From Brachymonas sp049977365 (GTDB lineage Bacteria; Pseudomonadota; Gammaproteobacteria; Burkholderiales; Burkholderiaceae_C): a stretch of DNA of 64,000 bases. The notes beneath the pieces are model-generated. The model had not been told where the DNA came from and did no database searches. It was given only the letters and a program-made list of their open reading frames with translations. This document shows positions 43,596 through 53,525 of this stretch, one piece after another. The DNA is taken from contig NZ_JBNGEN010000006.1 in the NCBI RefSeq assembly GCF_049977365.1, forward strand, positions 121,422 to 185,421, in the 5' to 3' direction. Position numbers and translations under genes: made by a program. The stretch's first letter is position 1. Each line of letters starts with the position of its first letter.

Positions 43596-44381
43596 TCAGC
43601 CGAGGGCTGCGTACATGGCCGTGGCGTTGTTGAGCACGGTGAGGATGTTTTCGCTCGTGCTGAACACTTCCTGGTAGTGGCGGGGGTTGGGGCCGTCCTT
43701 CATGCTGTCGATGGCAGCGTTGAAGAACAGCCACTGCGTGGCGGCCATCTGCAGCTCGCGCTTGATGCGCGGGGTGGCCTGCGGGGCGTTGCGCAGGGTG
43801 TCAAAGGCCTTGAGGTACTCGTTGCGGGCCAGGCTGATCTCGTTCTGGGCCTGGGCGGCACCGATCTTGGCCATGGAGGCGTAATACAGCATGGCCATGC
43901 GCTGGGACAGCATCCGCTCGCGGCCGGAGATGTTCACCAGGCGGCCGATGGGCGAGGTGGACGTGCCTTCGAGCAGCTGGGTGGCGCGCTGGGCGGCAGC
44001 CAGGACGGGAGCCGACAGGGAGACGACCTTGGCGCCTCCATTGATGGAAGGCGCTGCGCTGGTGAGTGCAGCCCGGTAGGGAACCCATGCCGCAGCCATC
44101 TGCTGCACGGCCTGGGCAAAGGCCGGGGTGGCGGCCGTGGTGCGCAGCTCGGCCAGACTCTGGTCGAACAGCTGCACCGACTGTGTCAGGACCGCACGGG
44201 GTTTGGCGGCGGGCACGCCCAGCGCCAGGGCCAGATAGGCCTTGGCACAGCGCTGCGACAGCATCCGCTGGCGGCCGGATTTGTTGATGGCGTCACTGAG
44301 GGCGCTGGCGGTGGACCAGCCGGGTACGCTGAAGGCAGTCAGCGCAAGGCCCAAGGTGAATGTGCGTCGTTGAAAAGTCAT
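43596..44381 (-). CDS. secreted protein with two PilJ-type sensory repeats
   Basis: 261 residues with a signal peptide (RRTFTLGLALTAFSVPGWSTASA) and two copies of the type IV pili methyl-accepting chemotaxis N-terminal (PilJ/NarX-like) motif: INKSGRQRMLSQRCAKAY (about 32) and VNISGRERMLSQRMAMLY (about 148). There is no kinase, methyl-accepting or second membrane domain, so it looks like a free periplasmic four-helix sensor or ligand-binding protein. GGGAG lies about 10 bases before the ATG. Function unknown. Confidence 0.85.
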   Translation of the reverse strand: MTFQRRTFTLGLALTAFSVPGWSTASALSDAINKSGRQRMLSQRCAKAYLALALGVPAAKPRAVLTQSVQLFDQSLAELRTTAATPAFAQAVQQMAAAWVPYRAALTSAAPSINGGAKVVSLSAPVLAAAQRATQLLEGTSTSPIGRLVNISGRERMLSQRMAMLYYASMAKIGAAQAQNEISLARNEYLKAFDTLRNAPQATPRIKRELQMAATQWLFFNAAIDSMKDGPNPRHYQEVFSTSENILTVLNNATAMYAALG

Positions 44382-44470
44382 GGATATTCTCGCTCCCTGT
44401 CGTCGGATATTGACTCATCCAATAGCGGATTGATTATGCCGGCGAAAAAAGCAGAAAGGGAATATATGGC

Positions 44471-44515
44471 CCTTCGAAGATTATTAATTAATGTTTAATT
44501 AATAATCTTCGAAGG
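44471..44515. repeat. perfect 21-bp inverted repeat with 3-bp loop
   Basis: Bases 44471-44491 and 44495-44515 are exact reverse complements separated by TGT. The inner two thirds are AT only and the ends read CCTTCGAAG. It lies between the PilJ-domain gene start and the dienelactone hydrolase stop, in an AT-rich island. It could terminate the hydrolase transcript or be a relic of a mobile element. Confidence 0.9.
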
Positions 44516-44625
44516 AAGGCGACTCCAGACTTGTTGAAAATTTATTTATTAAATCTGCATGTCCGTGTATTCATATCGTGCGATATGGGCATCAGGGATG
44601 CCGGGGCTGTGCACAGAGAATGTGC

Positions 44626-45333
44626 TCAGGCCCCGAGTGCCTGCCGGAGCGCCTCCAGCGTGCGCTGGTGGGCCAGGGTGGCGGCTGCGGCATCGTAGTG
44701 GTCGCCGCGCGGGCGGGCGAAGGCGTGGTGCATGCCGGGATAGTCGTAGAGGGTGACCTGGGGATTGCCTGCGGTGGCGGCGTGCAGGGTCTGCTGTTCG
44801 GCAGGGGTGCTGAATTCGTCCTGTGCGGCCAGATGCAGCACGAGGCGGCCGTGCATCTGCGGCAGCTCGTCGAGCGCGCTGGAGATGCCGACGCCGTAGT
44901 ACCCGACGGAGACGGCGGCATCGGTGCGGCAGGCAGCGAGATAGGCCATCTTGCCGCCGAGGCAGTAGCCCACCACGCCGACCTGCGGGTGGCCGGCGCA
45001 TTCCGGCAGGGCGCGAACCTGCTGCAGGGTGGCGGCGATGTCCTGGGCCCCGACGTCCTGGTCGAAGTTCTGCATGAAGGCCATGGCGCGTTCCCAGTCC
45101 TCGGGGGTGTAGCCGAGCTCGACATCTGGTTCGAGGCGCCAGAAGAGGTCGGGTACCACGGCCACGTATCCGTCGCGCGCGAACTGGTCAGCCAGTGCGC
45201 GCATGGCGGCGTTCACGCCGAAGATTTCCTGGCAGAGGACCACGGCGGGACCCCGTCCGCTGGGCGGGGTGGCGAGGTAGCCATGAAAGGTGCCGGTGCC
45301 ATCGGGGGACTGGATGTCGATGATGCGTGTCAT
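44626..45333 (-). CDS. dienelactone hydrolase family protein
   Basis: 235-residue cytosolic alpha/beta hydrolase. The nucleophile motif is GYCLGGKMAYLAA with the catalytic cysteine, the acid lies in AQDEFST and the histidine in HHAFARP, the Cys-Asp-His triad of carboxymethylenebutenolidase. QEIFGVNAAMRALADQFARDGYVAVVPDLF is the conserved N-terminal block. AGGAG lies 6 bases before the ATG. No ring-cleavage genes are nearby, so the physiological substrate is unknown. Confidence 0.92.
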   Translation of the reverse strand: MTRIIDIQSPDGTGTFHGYLATPPSGRGPAVVLCQEIFGVNAAMRALADQFARDGYVAVVPDLFWRLEPDVELGYTPEDWERAMAFMQNFDQDVGAQDIAATLQQVRALPECAGHPQVGVVGYCLGGKMAYLAACRTDAAVSVGYYGVGISSALDELPQMHGRLVLHLAAQDEFSTPAEQQTLHAATAGNPQVTLYDYPGMHHAFARPRGDHYDAAAATLAHQRTLEALRQALGA

Positions 45334-45672
45334 GAAAGGCTCCTGGAAAAGGGAAGTGCAGAGGGCGCGGCGGGCGGAGAGGGCGCCGGCGGGTCAACTC
45401 AGGACACTATAGAGAGTTTTGACGGCCATACGCAAATGTTGGCTGCCTGAAGCGGGCAGAACCTTGAGCCAGCGCAGACGGCGGCAGCGATGGGGCTGGC
45501 AGAAAATGATGACAGCGCATGACCGGCACGGTGCGCGCAGGGGTGGGGAACTTTATGATGGCGGCGGATTCCAACCCCGCGCGTGGCGGGTGTCGATGGA
45601 TGCCCGGATGGCGCTCCGGGGCCGCACTTCGTGCGGAAGGGGCGCGAGCTGCGATTTTTCAGAAAGCGTTTC
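45334..45672. other. 339-bp divergent gap before the efflux operon
   Basis: No gene is supported. It must hold the promoters of the hydrolase (minus) and the efflux operon (plus), but no convincing -35/-10 pair was recognised. Confidence 0.4.
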
Positions 45673-47019
45673 ATGGCCGAGACTGTCGCCGCAAGGCGTT
45701 TTTCCCGCTTCTCGATGGCTGCCGTGGTGGCAGCGCTGTCCCTGGCCGCCGGCGGGGGCTGGTGGTGGATGCACCGGGCTGCTGCCTCGGGAGCCGAAGG
45801 AGCGGCGTCGGCCGCGTCCGGGGGCAAGGGGGGCGGCCGCAGTGGGGCCGTGGCGGTGGGCGTGGCGCCCGTGGTGCGTGGCGATGCGCCCCAGCAGCTC
45901 TCGGCGCTGGGCACGGTGACGGCCAGCAACAGTGCGGTGGTGCGTGCGCAGATCACGGGGCCGCTGCAGCAGGTGCTGTTCCACGAGGGGGACTGGGTGC
46001 GCAAGGGGCAGGTGCTGGCGGTGATCGATCCGAGGCCGCAGCAGGCTGCGCTCATGCAGGCCGAGGGGCAGCTGCAGCGCGACCAGGCCCTGCTGGCCAA
46101 TGCGCGCAATGATCTGCGGCGCTACCGCGAGCTGCAGGCGCTCAATGCGATTGCCACGCAGCAGGTGGATACGCAGGCGTCGCTGGTGCGGCAGTACGAG
46201 GGCACGGTGCGACTCGATCAGGGAGCGGTGGCGACGGCGCGCGTGAACCTGTCGTACACGCGCGTGGTGGCACCGGCGACCGGTCGGGCCGGGCTGCGGC
46301 AGGTGGATCCGGGCAACATGGTGACGCCGTCGGACACGAACGGGCTGGTGACGCTCACGCAGACGCAGCCCATTCATGTGCTGTTTGCCCTGCCGGAGGC
46401 GGACGTGGAGCGGCTGCAGCAGGCGCGGGGGGCCCATCCGGGGCTCCGGGCGGAGGCATGGAGCCGCGACAACACCCAGCGGCTGGCCGAGGGCACGCTG
46501 CTGGCGGTGGACAACCAGATCAACACCAGCACGGGGACGCTGAGTCTCAAGGCGCGGTTCGACAACGCGGGCAACCAGCTGTTTCCCAACCAGTTCGTCA
46601 ATGTGCGGCTCGATCTGGGCGCGATTCCACAGGCGGTGATGGTGCCGACGGCGGCGATCCAGATGGGCAAGGTGGGGAGCTATGTGTACCGGGTCAATGC
46701 CGATGGCACGGTGAGTGTCCAGGCAGTGACGACCGGGCCGGTATCGGGCACGAATACCGTGATCGCCCAGGGGCTGCAGCCGGGACAGCTGGTGGTGGTC
46801 GATGGGCATGACAAGCTGCGAGATGGGGCCCGCATTCAGCGGGTGGACCGTTCGGCGCAGCGGGCGGCGGCGTTCTCGGGGGCTGGACGTGCCGGGCATG
46901 GCGGCGGCCATCGCGGGAGCGCAGCTTCGGCGCCGGGGGGCGGAGCCTCGGCTTCAGGGGCGGCGGCTGCCGGAACCGCGCCGGGGGCCTCGGCTGCCCG
47001 CCGGGCTGCGAGCCACTGA
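45673..47019 (+). CDS. mdtA: RND efflux periplasmic adaptor, MdtA type
   Basis: 448 residues. An N-terminal membrane anchor/signal (FSRFSMAAVVAALSLAAGGGWWWM) precedes a lipoyl and hairpin region (GPLQQVLFHEGDWVRKGQVLAVIDPRPQQAAL) and the beta-barrel region (FPNQFVNVRLDLGAIPQAVMVPTAAIQMG). It links the inner-membrane pumps to the outer-membrane channel. The last 60 residues are Gly/Ala/Ser-rich with GHGGGH, an unusual low-complexity tail. Start at the ATG before the anchor; an ATG 30 codons earlier is possible but lacks family sequence. Confidence 0.9.
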   Translation: MAETVAARRFSRFSMAAVVAALSLAAGGGWWWMHRAAASGAEGAASAASGGKGGGRSGAVAVGVAPVVRGDAPQQLSALGTVTASNSAVVRAQITGPLQQVLFHEGDWVRKGQVLAVIDPRPQQAALMQAEGQLQRDQALLANARNDLRRYRELQALNAIATQQVDTQASLVRQYEGTVRLDQGAVATARVNLSYTRVVAPATGRAGLRQVDPGNMVTPSDTNGLVTLTQTQPIHVLFALPEADVERLQQARGAHPGLRAEAWSRDNTQRLAEGTLLAVDNQINTSTGTLSLKARFDNAGNQLFPNQFVNVRLDLGAIPQAVMVPTAAIQMGKVGSYVYRVNADGTVSVQAVTTGPVSGTNTVIAQGLQPGQLVVVDGHDKLRDGARIQRVDRSAQRAAAFSGAGRAGHGGGHRGSAASAPGGGASASGAAAAGTAPGASAARRAASH

Positions 47020-47109
47020 CCGGGGCCGTGCCGGCGTGTGGCTCCTTTCTCCCTTTTTCTGCAGCTGCATGTTCAGACTGCTTCTGACTGACCCGCGCGA
47101 GGCTGCGGC

Positions 47110-50100
47110 ATGAATCCTTCCCGCCATTTCATTCTCCGGCCGGTGGCCACGACGCTGCTGATGCTGGCCATTGTGCTCAGCGGGCTGGTGGCCTGGCGCC
47201 TGCTGCCGATTTCGGCCCTGCCGGAGGTGGACTATCCCACCATCCAGGTGGTGACGCTGTATCCGGGGGCGAGCCCCGATGTGATGGGGTCGTCGGTCAC
47301 GGCGCCGCTGGAGCGGCAGTTCGGGCAGATGCCGGGGCTCACGCAGATGACGTCGAGCAGCTCGGGGGGATCGTCGGTGATCACGCTGCAGTTCGGGCTC
47401 GATCTCTCGCTCGATGTGGCCGAGCAGGAGGTGCAGGCGGCGATCAATGCGGCCAATACCCTGCTGCCGAGCGATCTGCCGAATCCGCCGATCTACAACA
47501 AGGTCAATCCGGCCGATACGCCCATCATCAGCATTGCGGTGACTTCCTCCACGCTGCCGCTCACGCAGCTGCAGGATCTGGCCGATACGCGGCTGGCGCA
47601 GAAGCTCTCGCAGGTGTCGGGGGTGGGGCTGGTGAGCATTGCGGGCGGGCAGCGGCCGGCGGTGCGGGTGCAGGCCAGTCCGCAGGCGCTGGCGGCGCGC
47701 GGGCTCACGCTGGCCGATGTGCGCACGGCGGTGGCGGCGGCCAACGTGAATGCGCCCAAGGGGAGTTTTGACGGGGCGTTCCAGGCGTCGACCATCGACG
47801 CCAACGACCAGCTCCGTTCGGCTGCCGACTACCGGGGGCTGATTGTGGGGAGTGCGTCCACCACGTCCACCGCCACGACGAGCGGCAGCAGCACCGCCGG
47901 CACCACCACCAGCAGCACGGCGACACAGGCGGTGGGGGCCACGGCCGGGTCGGGCGGGAGCGTGACGCGGCTCTCCGATGTGGCGCGGGTGATCGACGGG
48001 GCCGAGAACGTGCGGCTCGGGGCCTGGGCGGGGCAGCAGCCGGCCATCATTCTCAACGTGCAGCGGCAGCCCGGGGCGAACGTGATCGAGGTGACGGACC
48101 GCATCAAGGCGCTGCTGCCGCAGCTGCAGGCCACGCTGCCGGGGGCGGTGCAGGTGCGCGTGCTCAGCGACCGCACCCAGACCATCCGCGCTTCGGTGGA
48201 GGACACCGAGTTCGAGCTGCTGCTGTCGATCGTGCTGGTGGTGGGGGTGATCTTCGTGTTCCTGCGCAGTGTGGCGGCGACGGTGATTCCGGCGGTGGCG
48301 GTGCCGCTGTCGCTGGTGGGCACGCTGGGGGTGATGTATCTGGCGGGCTTCTCGATCAACAACCTCACGCTCATGGCGCTCACCATTGCCACGGGGTTCG
48401 TGGTCGATGACGCGATCGTGATGATCGAGAACATTGCCCGCTACATCGAGGCGGGAGAGACGCCGCTGCAGGCCGCGCTCAAGGGGGCGGGGCAGATCGG
48501 TTTCACGATCATCTCGCTCACGGTGTCGCTCATTGCGGTGCTGATTCCGCTGCTGTTCATGGGCGATGTGGTGGGGCGGCTGTTCCGCGAGTTTGCCATC
48601 ACGCTGTCGGTGACGATTCTGGTGTCGGCGGTGGTGTCGCTCACGCTCACGCCGATGATGTGCGCGCGCCTGCTGCGGCATGTGCCGGCCGAGCGGCAGA
48701 GCCGCTTCTACCATGCGGCCGGGAACCTGTTCGACCGGCTGGCTGCCGGCTACGGGCGGCTGCTGGAAGTGGTGCTGCGCCATCAGCCGCTCACGCTGCT
48801 GGTGGCGGTGGGCACCATGGTGCTCACGGTGGTGCTGTATGCGGTGGTGCCCAAGGGGTTCTTTCCGCTGCAGGACACGGGCGTGCTGCAGGGGGTGACG
48901 GAGGCGCCGGGAGCGGTGTCCTACGGGGCCATGGCCACGCTGCAGGAGCGGCTCGCCGGCCGGGTGATGGAAGATCCGGCCGTGCAGGGGGTGACGTCCT
49001 TTGTAGGGGTGGACGGCACCAACGCCACGCTCAATGCGGGGCGGCTGCAGATCATGCTCAGGCCCAAGGGCGAGCGCGACGACATCCGTACCGTCATGGC
49101 GCGGCTGCAGCGCATGGCGGCCGACATGCCGGACGCGCCCGCGCTGTACCTGCAGCCGGTGCAGGATCTGACCATCGACACCTCGGTGGGGCGCACGCAG
49201 TACCAGTTCACGCTGCAGAGTCCCCAGGCGGCCGAGCTGTCGCAGTGGGTGCCGCAGCTGGTGGCGCGCCTGCGCCGGCTGCCGGAGCTGGCCGATGTGA
49301 CGAGCGACATGGCCGACGATGGGCAGCAGGCCTATGTGCGGATCAACCGCGATGCGGCCTCGCGGCTCGGCATCACCACGGCGGCCATCGACAATGCGCT
49401 CTACGACGCCTTTGGCCAGCGGCTGATCTCGACCATCTTCACCCAGACCAACCAGTACCGCGTGGTGCTGGAGGCCGACCCGGCGCTGCACGGGGGGCTG
49501 CCCTCGCTCAAGGGCATCTATGTGGCCAGCGGCAGCGGCACGCCCGTGACGCTCGATGCGGTGGCGACGATCGAGCCGCGCCGCGCACCGCTGGCGCTGC
49601 ACCATCTGGGGCAGTTTCCGGTGGCGACCGTGTCCTTCAACCTGGCGCACGGGGCTTCGCTGGGCGGGGCGGTGCGCGCCATTGAATCGGCCGAGTCGGC
49701 CATCGGCATGCCGGTGGGCATCGACACGCGGTTCCAGGGGGCGGCCATGGCCTTCCAGGCCTCGCTCACGAGCACGCTGTGGCTGATTCTGGCTGCGGTG
49801 GTGACGGTGTACATCGTGCTCGGGGTGCTGTACGAGAGCTATGTGCACCCGATCACGATTCTCTCGACGCTGCCGTCGGCGGGCATCGGGGCGCTGCTGG
49901 CGCTGCTCATGGCGGGCGATGACCTGAGCGTGATTGCCATCATCGGCATCATTCTGCTCATCGGCATCGTCAAGAAGAACGCGATCATGATGGTGGACTT
50001 TGCTCTGGAGGCCGAGCGCGAGCAGGGCCTCGCGCCCGAGGCGGCCATCACCCAGGCATGCCTGCTGCGCCTGCGCCCGATTCTGATGACCACGCTGGCG

Positions 50101-50397
50101 GCGCTGCTCGGGGCTCTGCCGCTGCTGCTGGGCTCGGGCATGGGCAGCGAGCTGCGCAACCCGCTGGGCGTGACCATGGTGGGGGGACTGCTGATGAGCC
50201 AGCTGCTCACGCTCTTTACCACGCCCGTGATCTACCTGTGGTTCGACCGGCTCGGTGCGCGGCTGCGCCGCTGGCGCGAACGCCGCAGGGCGGCGGCAGG
50301 AGGGGTGACTGGGGCTGGTGTCGGTGCGGACGCAGCGGCTGCGGGTGCGTCTTCCGGCACGGCGCCGGGCGGAGCGGCCGGGCGGGGAGAGGGCTGA
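47110..50397 (+). CDS. mdtB: RND efflux transporter, MdtB type
   Basis: 1095-residue inner-membrane proton antiporter with 12 helices and two large periplasmic loops. It starts FILRPVATTLLMLAIVLSGLVAWRLLPISALPEVDYPTIQV and carries the family motif NNLTLMALTIATGFVVDDAIVMIEN (helix 4, with the proton-relay aspartates). A Ser/Thr/Ala-only insert of about 35 residues near 248-282 interrupts the first periplasmic loop. In E. coli MdtB and MdtC form a mixed trimer exporting bile salts and other compounds; the same pairing is likely here. Its TGA overlaps the mdtC ATG. Confidence 0.93.
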   Translation: MNPSRHFILRPVATTLLMLAIVLSGLVAWRLLPISALPEVDYPTIQVVTLYPGASPDVMGSSVTAPLERQFGQMPGLTQMTSSSSGGSSVITLQFGLDLSLDVAEQEVQAAINAANTLLPSDLPNPPIYNKVNPADTPIISIAVTSSTLPLTQLQDLADTRLAQKLSQVSGVGLVSIAGGQRPAVRVQASPQALAARGLTLADVRTAVAAANVNAPKGSFDGAFQASTIDANDQLRSAADYRGLIVGSASTTSTATTSGSSTAGTTTSSTATQAVGATAGSGGSVTRLSDVARVIDGAENVRLGAWAGQQPAIILNVQRQPGANVIEVTDRIKALLPQLQATLPGAVQVRVLSDRTQTIRASVEDTEFELLLSIVLVVGVIFVFLRSVAATVIPAVAVPLSLVGTLGVMYLAGFSINNLTLMALTIATGFVVDDAIVMIENIARYIEAGETPLQAALKGAGQIGFTIISLTVSLIAVLIPLLFMGDVVGRLFREFAITLSVTILVSAVVSLTLTPMMCARLLRHVPAERQSRFYHAAGNLFDRLAAGYGRLLEVVLRHQPLTLLVAVGTMVLTVVLYAVVPKGFFPLQDTGVLQGVTEAPGAVSYGAMATLQERLAGRVMEDPAVQGVTSFVGVDGTNATLNAGRLQIMLRPKGERDDIRTVMARLQRMAADMPDAPALYLQPVQDLTIDTSVGRTQYQFTLQSPQAAELSQWVPQLVARLRRLPELADVTSDMADDGQQAYVRINRDAASRLGITTAAIDNALYDAFGQRLISTIFTQTNQYRVVLEADPALHGGLPSLKGIYVASGSGTPVTLDAVATIEPRRAPLALHHLGQFPVATVSFNLAHGASLGGAVRAIESAESAIGMPVGIDTRFQGAAMAFQASLTSTLWLILAAVVTVYIVLGVLYESYVHPITILSTLPSAGIGALLALLMAGDDLSVIAIIGIILLIGIVKKNAIMMVDFALEAEREQGLAPEAAITQACLLRLRPILMTTLAALLGALPLLLGSGMGSELRNPLGVTMVGGLLMSQLLTLFTTPVIYLWFDRLGARLRRWRERRRAAAGGVTGAGVGADAAAAGASSGTAPGGAAGRGEG

Positions 50398-53300
50398 TGC
50401 TGTCCGAGACTTTCATCCGCCGGCCGGTGGCGACCGTGCTGCTCACGCTGGCGGTGGTGCTGGCGGGGGTGGTGGCGTTCCGGCTGCTGCCGGTAGCGCC
50501 GCTGCCGCAGGTGGATTTTCCTACCATCCAGGTGCGGGCGAGCCTGCCGGGGGCGAGCCCCGAGACCATGGCGGCCACGGTGGCCACGCCGCTGGAGCGG
50601 GCGCTGGGGCGCATTGCCGGGGTGAGCGAGATCACCTCCACCAGCACGCTGGGCAGCTCCAGCGTCACGCTGCAGTTCGACCTGAGCCGCGACATCAACG
50701 GCGCGGCGCGCGATGTGCAGGCGGCCATCAACGCGGCGCGGGGCCTGCTGCCCACGGGCATGCCGGGCAACCCGACCTACCGCAAGGCCAATCCGGCCGA
50801 TGCGCCGATCATGATCATCGGACTCACGTCGCGGTCGCTCACGCCGGGGCAGATGTACGACGCGGCCGACACCATCATCGGGCAGAAGCTGCTGCAGATC
50901 GAGGGCATCGGCGATGTGACCGTGGGCGGGGGGGCACAGCCGGCGGTGCGGGTCGAGACCAACCCGCTGCAGCTTTCGCGCTACGGCATCAGCCTGGAGT
51001 CGGTGCGCACGACCATTGCGGGCACCAACGCGAACCGGCCCAAGGGCGTGGTGCAGGGGGGCGACCGCCTGTGGCAGGTGCAGGCCAACGACCAGGCCAC
51101 GCATGCGGCCGACTATCTGCCACTCATCGTGGGCTACAGCAAGGGCGGGGCCGTGCGGCTCTCCGACGTGGCGGCGGTGCGCGACGGGGTGGTGGATCTG
51201 CGCAACGCGGGGCTGGTCAACGGCGAGCCGGGCGTGATGCTGATTCTGTTCCGGCAGCCGGGGGCCAACATCATCGCGACCATCGAGCGGGTCAAGGCCG
51301 CGCTGCCACGGCTGCAGGCCGAGATTCCGGCCGCGATCCACATGCAGGTGGTCATGGACCGCAGTCCCACCATCCGGGCCGCGCTCAGCGACGTGGAGCG
51401 TTCGCTCCTGATCTCGGTGGGGCTGGTGATTCTGGTGGTCTACCTGTTCCTGCGCAACGGGCGGGCCACGGCCATTCCGGCGATTGCGGTGCCGGTGTCG
51501 CTCATCGGCACCTTTGCCGTGATGTATCTGGCCGGCTTCTCGCTCAACAACCTGAGCCTCATGGCGCTGACGATTGCCACGGGCTTCGTGGTGGATGACG
51601 CCATCGTGGTGCTGGAGAACATCGCGCGGCATCTGGAGCAGGGGGAGCAGCCCTTCGAGGCGGCCATTGCCGGGGTGCGCGAGGTGGGGTTCACGGTGCT
51701 GTCGATGAGCGTGTCGCTGATTGCGGTGTTCACGCCCATTCTGCTCATGGGGGGCATCGTGGGGCGGCTGTTCCACGAGTTTGCGGTCACGCTCTCCACG
51801 GCCATTCTGGTGTCGCTGGCGGTGTCGCTCACCACCACGCCCATGCTGTGCGCGCGCTGGCTGCGGCCCCGTGCGGCGGCTGGAGAGCCGCCCCCGCGCG
51901 AGAATCTGCTGCTGCGCTGGAGCGGCCGCGCGCTCGACGCCATGCAGCGCGGCTACCGCCGTTCGCTGGGCTGGGCGCTGGGGCACGGGGCGTTCATGCT
52001 GGGGCTGCTGGCTGCCACCATCGTGTTCACCGGCTATCTGTACGTGGTGGTGCCCAAGGGCTTCTTTCCGCAGCAGGACACGGGGCGCCTGATGGGCACG
52101 CTCAAGGCGGACCAGAACATCTCCTTTCAGGCCATGCGCGGCAAGCTGCAGAGCGTGATGGCCCAGGTGCGCACCGATCCGGCGGTGGACACGGTGGTGG
52201 GTTTCACTGGCGGGGGCAACCGCAACGAGGCCCGCATGTTCGTGGGGCTCAAGCCGCTGGCCGAGCGCCGCGTCAATGCCGACGAGGTGATCGCGCGGCT
52301 GCGGCGCAAGCTCGCGCACGAGCCCGGGGCACAGCTCTTTCTGCAGTCGGTGCAGGACATCCGCATGGGCGGGCGTCCGGCCAATGCCCAGTACCAGTAC
52401 ACCCTGCAGGGCGACAGTCTGGAGGAGCTGCGCGACTGGACGCCGCGCGTGCAGCATGCGCTCGAATCGGTGCCCATGCTCAAGGATCTCAGTTCCGACC
52501 AGGATGCGCGCGGCCTGCAGACCACGCTGGTGTTCGACCACGACAGCATGGCGCGGCTGGGCGTGACCCAGCAGCAGGCCGACAGCATCCTGTACGACGC
52601 CTTCGGGCAGCGGCAGGTCTCGACCATCTACAACGCGCTCAACCAGTACCACGTGGTGCTGGAGGTGGCGCCGGAGTTCTGGCAGAGCCCGCAGGCGCTG
52701 GAGAACATCTACTTCACCAGCCGCACCGGCCAGCCGCTGCCGCTGTCGGCCATTGCCCGCTGGCAGCCCGACAACACCGCGCTCTCCGTCAGCCACCAGA
52801 GCCAGTTCGCGGCGAGCACCCTGTCGTTCAACCTGCCGCAGGGCGTGTCGCTGTCGCAGGCCACGGCAGCGGTGGACCGCGCGGTGGCGGCGGTGGGGCT
52901 GCCGAGCGCGATCCACGGCAGTTTCCAGGGGACGGCCAAGTCGTTCCAGAGCTCGCTCGACAGCCAGCCGATGCTCATTCTCGCGGCGCTGGTGGCCGTG
53001 TACATCGTGCTGGGCATGCTCTACGAGAGCTGGGTGCATCCGCTCACCATTCTGTCCACGCTGCCTTCGGCCGGGGTGGGGGCGCTGCTGGCGCTCATGG
53101 CCTTCGGCAGCCAGTTCGACGTGATCGCGCTCATCGGGGTGCTGCTGCTCATCGGCATCGTCAAGAAGAACGCCATCATGATGGTGGATTTCGCCATCAC
53201 GGCCGAACGCGAGCGCCAGCTCGATCCGCGCGAGGCCATCCAGGAAGCATGCCTGCTGCGGTTCCGCCCCATCATGATGACCACCTCCGCTGCGCTGCTG

Positions 53301-53525
53301 GGGGCGCTGCCGCTGGCACTCGGACGCGGGGACGGGGCCGAGATGCGCCAGCCGCTCGGCATCGCCATTGTGGGCGGGCTGCTCCTGAGCCAGCTGCTCA
53401 CGCTCTACACCACCCCGATCGTTTATCTCCATCTCGACCGGCTGCGGCTGGCGGTGCGGGCTCGCCTCGCCCGCCGCCGCGCGGGTCCTGCCGCCGAAGA
53501 GGCCTCCTCCCATGCGTCCGTCTGA
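50397..53525 (+). CDS. mdtC: RND efflux transporter, MdtC type
   Basis: 1042 residues, starting MLSETFIRRPVATVLLTLAVVLAGVVAFRLLPVAPLPQVDFPTIQV. The relay helix is NNLSLMALTIATGFVVDDAIVVLEN, and the C-terminal LIGIVKKNAIMMVDFAI and RFRPIMMTTSAALLGALPLALG match the family. Its ATG shares bases with the mdtB stop (TGATG), so the two pumps are translationally coupled. The outer-membrane factor gene begins inside its last codons. Confidence 0.94.
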   Translation: MLSETFIRRPVATVLLTLAVVLAGVVAFRLLPVAPLPQVDFPTIQVRASLPGASPETMAATVATPLERALGRIAGVSEITSTSTLGSSSVTLQFDLSRDINGAARDVQAAINAARGLLPTGMPGNPTYRKANPADAPIMIIGLTSRSLTPGQMYDAADTIIGQKLLQIEGIGDVTVGGGAQPAVRVETNPLQLSRYGISLESVRTTIAGTNANRPKGVVQGGDRLWQVQANDQATHAADYLPLIVGYSKGGAVRLSDVAAVRDGVVDLRNAGLVNGEPGVMLILFRQPGANIIATIERVKAALPRLQAEIPAAIHMQVVMDRSPTIRAALSDVERSLLISVGLVILVVYLFLRNGRATAIPAIAVPVSLIGTFAVMYLAGFSLNNLSLMALTIATGFVVDDAIVVLENIARHLEQGEQPFEAAIAGVREVGFTVLSMSVSLIAVFTPILLMGGIVGRLFHEFAVTLSTAILVSLAVSLTTTPMLCARWLRPRAAAGEPPPRENLLLRWSGRALDAMQRGYRRSLGWALGHGAFMLGLLAATIVFTGYLYVVVPKGFFPQQDTGRLMGTLKADQNISFQAMRGKLQSVMAQVRTDPAVDTVVGFTGGGNRNEARMFVGLKPLAERRVNADEVIARLRRKLAHEPGAQLFLQSVQDIRMGGRPANAQYQYTLQGDSLEELRDWTPRVQHALESVPMLKDLSSDQDARGLQTTLVFDHDSMARLGVTQQQADSILYDAFGQRQVSTIYNALNQYHVVLEVAPEFWQSPQALENIYFTSRTGQPLPLSAIARWQPDNTALSVSHQSQFAASTLSFNLPQGVSLSQATAAVDRAVAAVGLPSAIHGSFQGTAKSFQSSLDSQPMLILAALVAVYIVLGMLYESWVHPLTILSTLPSAGVGALLALMAFGSQFDVIALIGVLLLIGIVKKNAIMMVDFAITAERERQLDPREAIQEACLLRFRPIMMTTSAALLGALPLALGRGDGAEMRQPLGIAIVGGLLLSQLLTLYTTPIVYLHLDRLRLAVRARLARRRAGPAAEEASSHASV

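Noticed and set aside
46954..53513. Two open frames near 1000 codons opposite the RND pumps
   Set aside because: Composition is dominated by His/Arg/Gln and there is no family signal; the plus-strand pumps explain the region.
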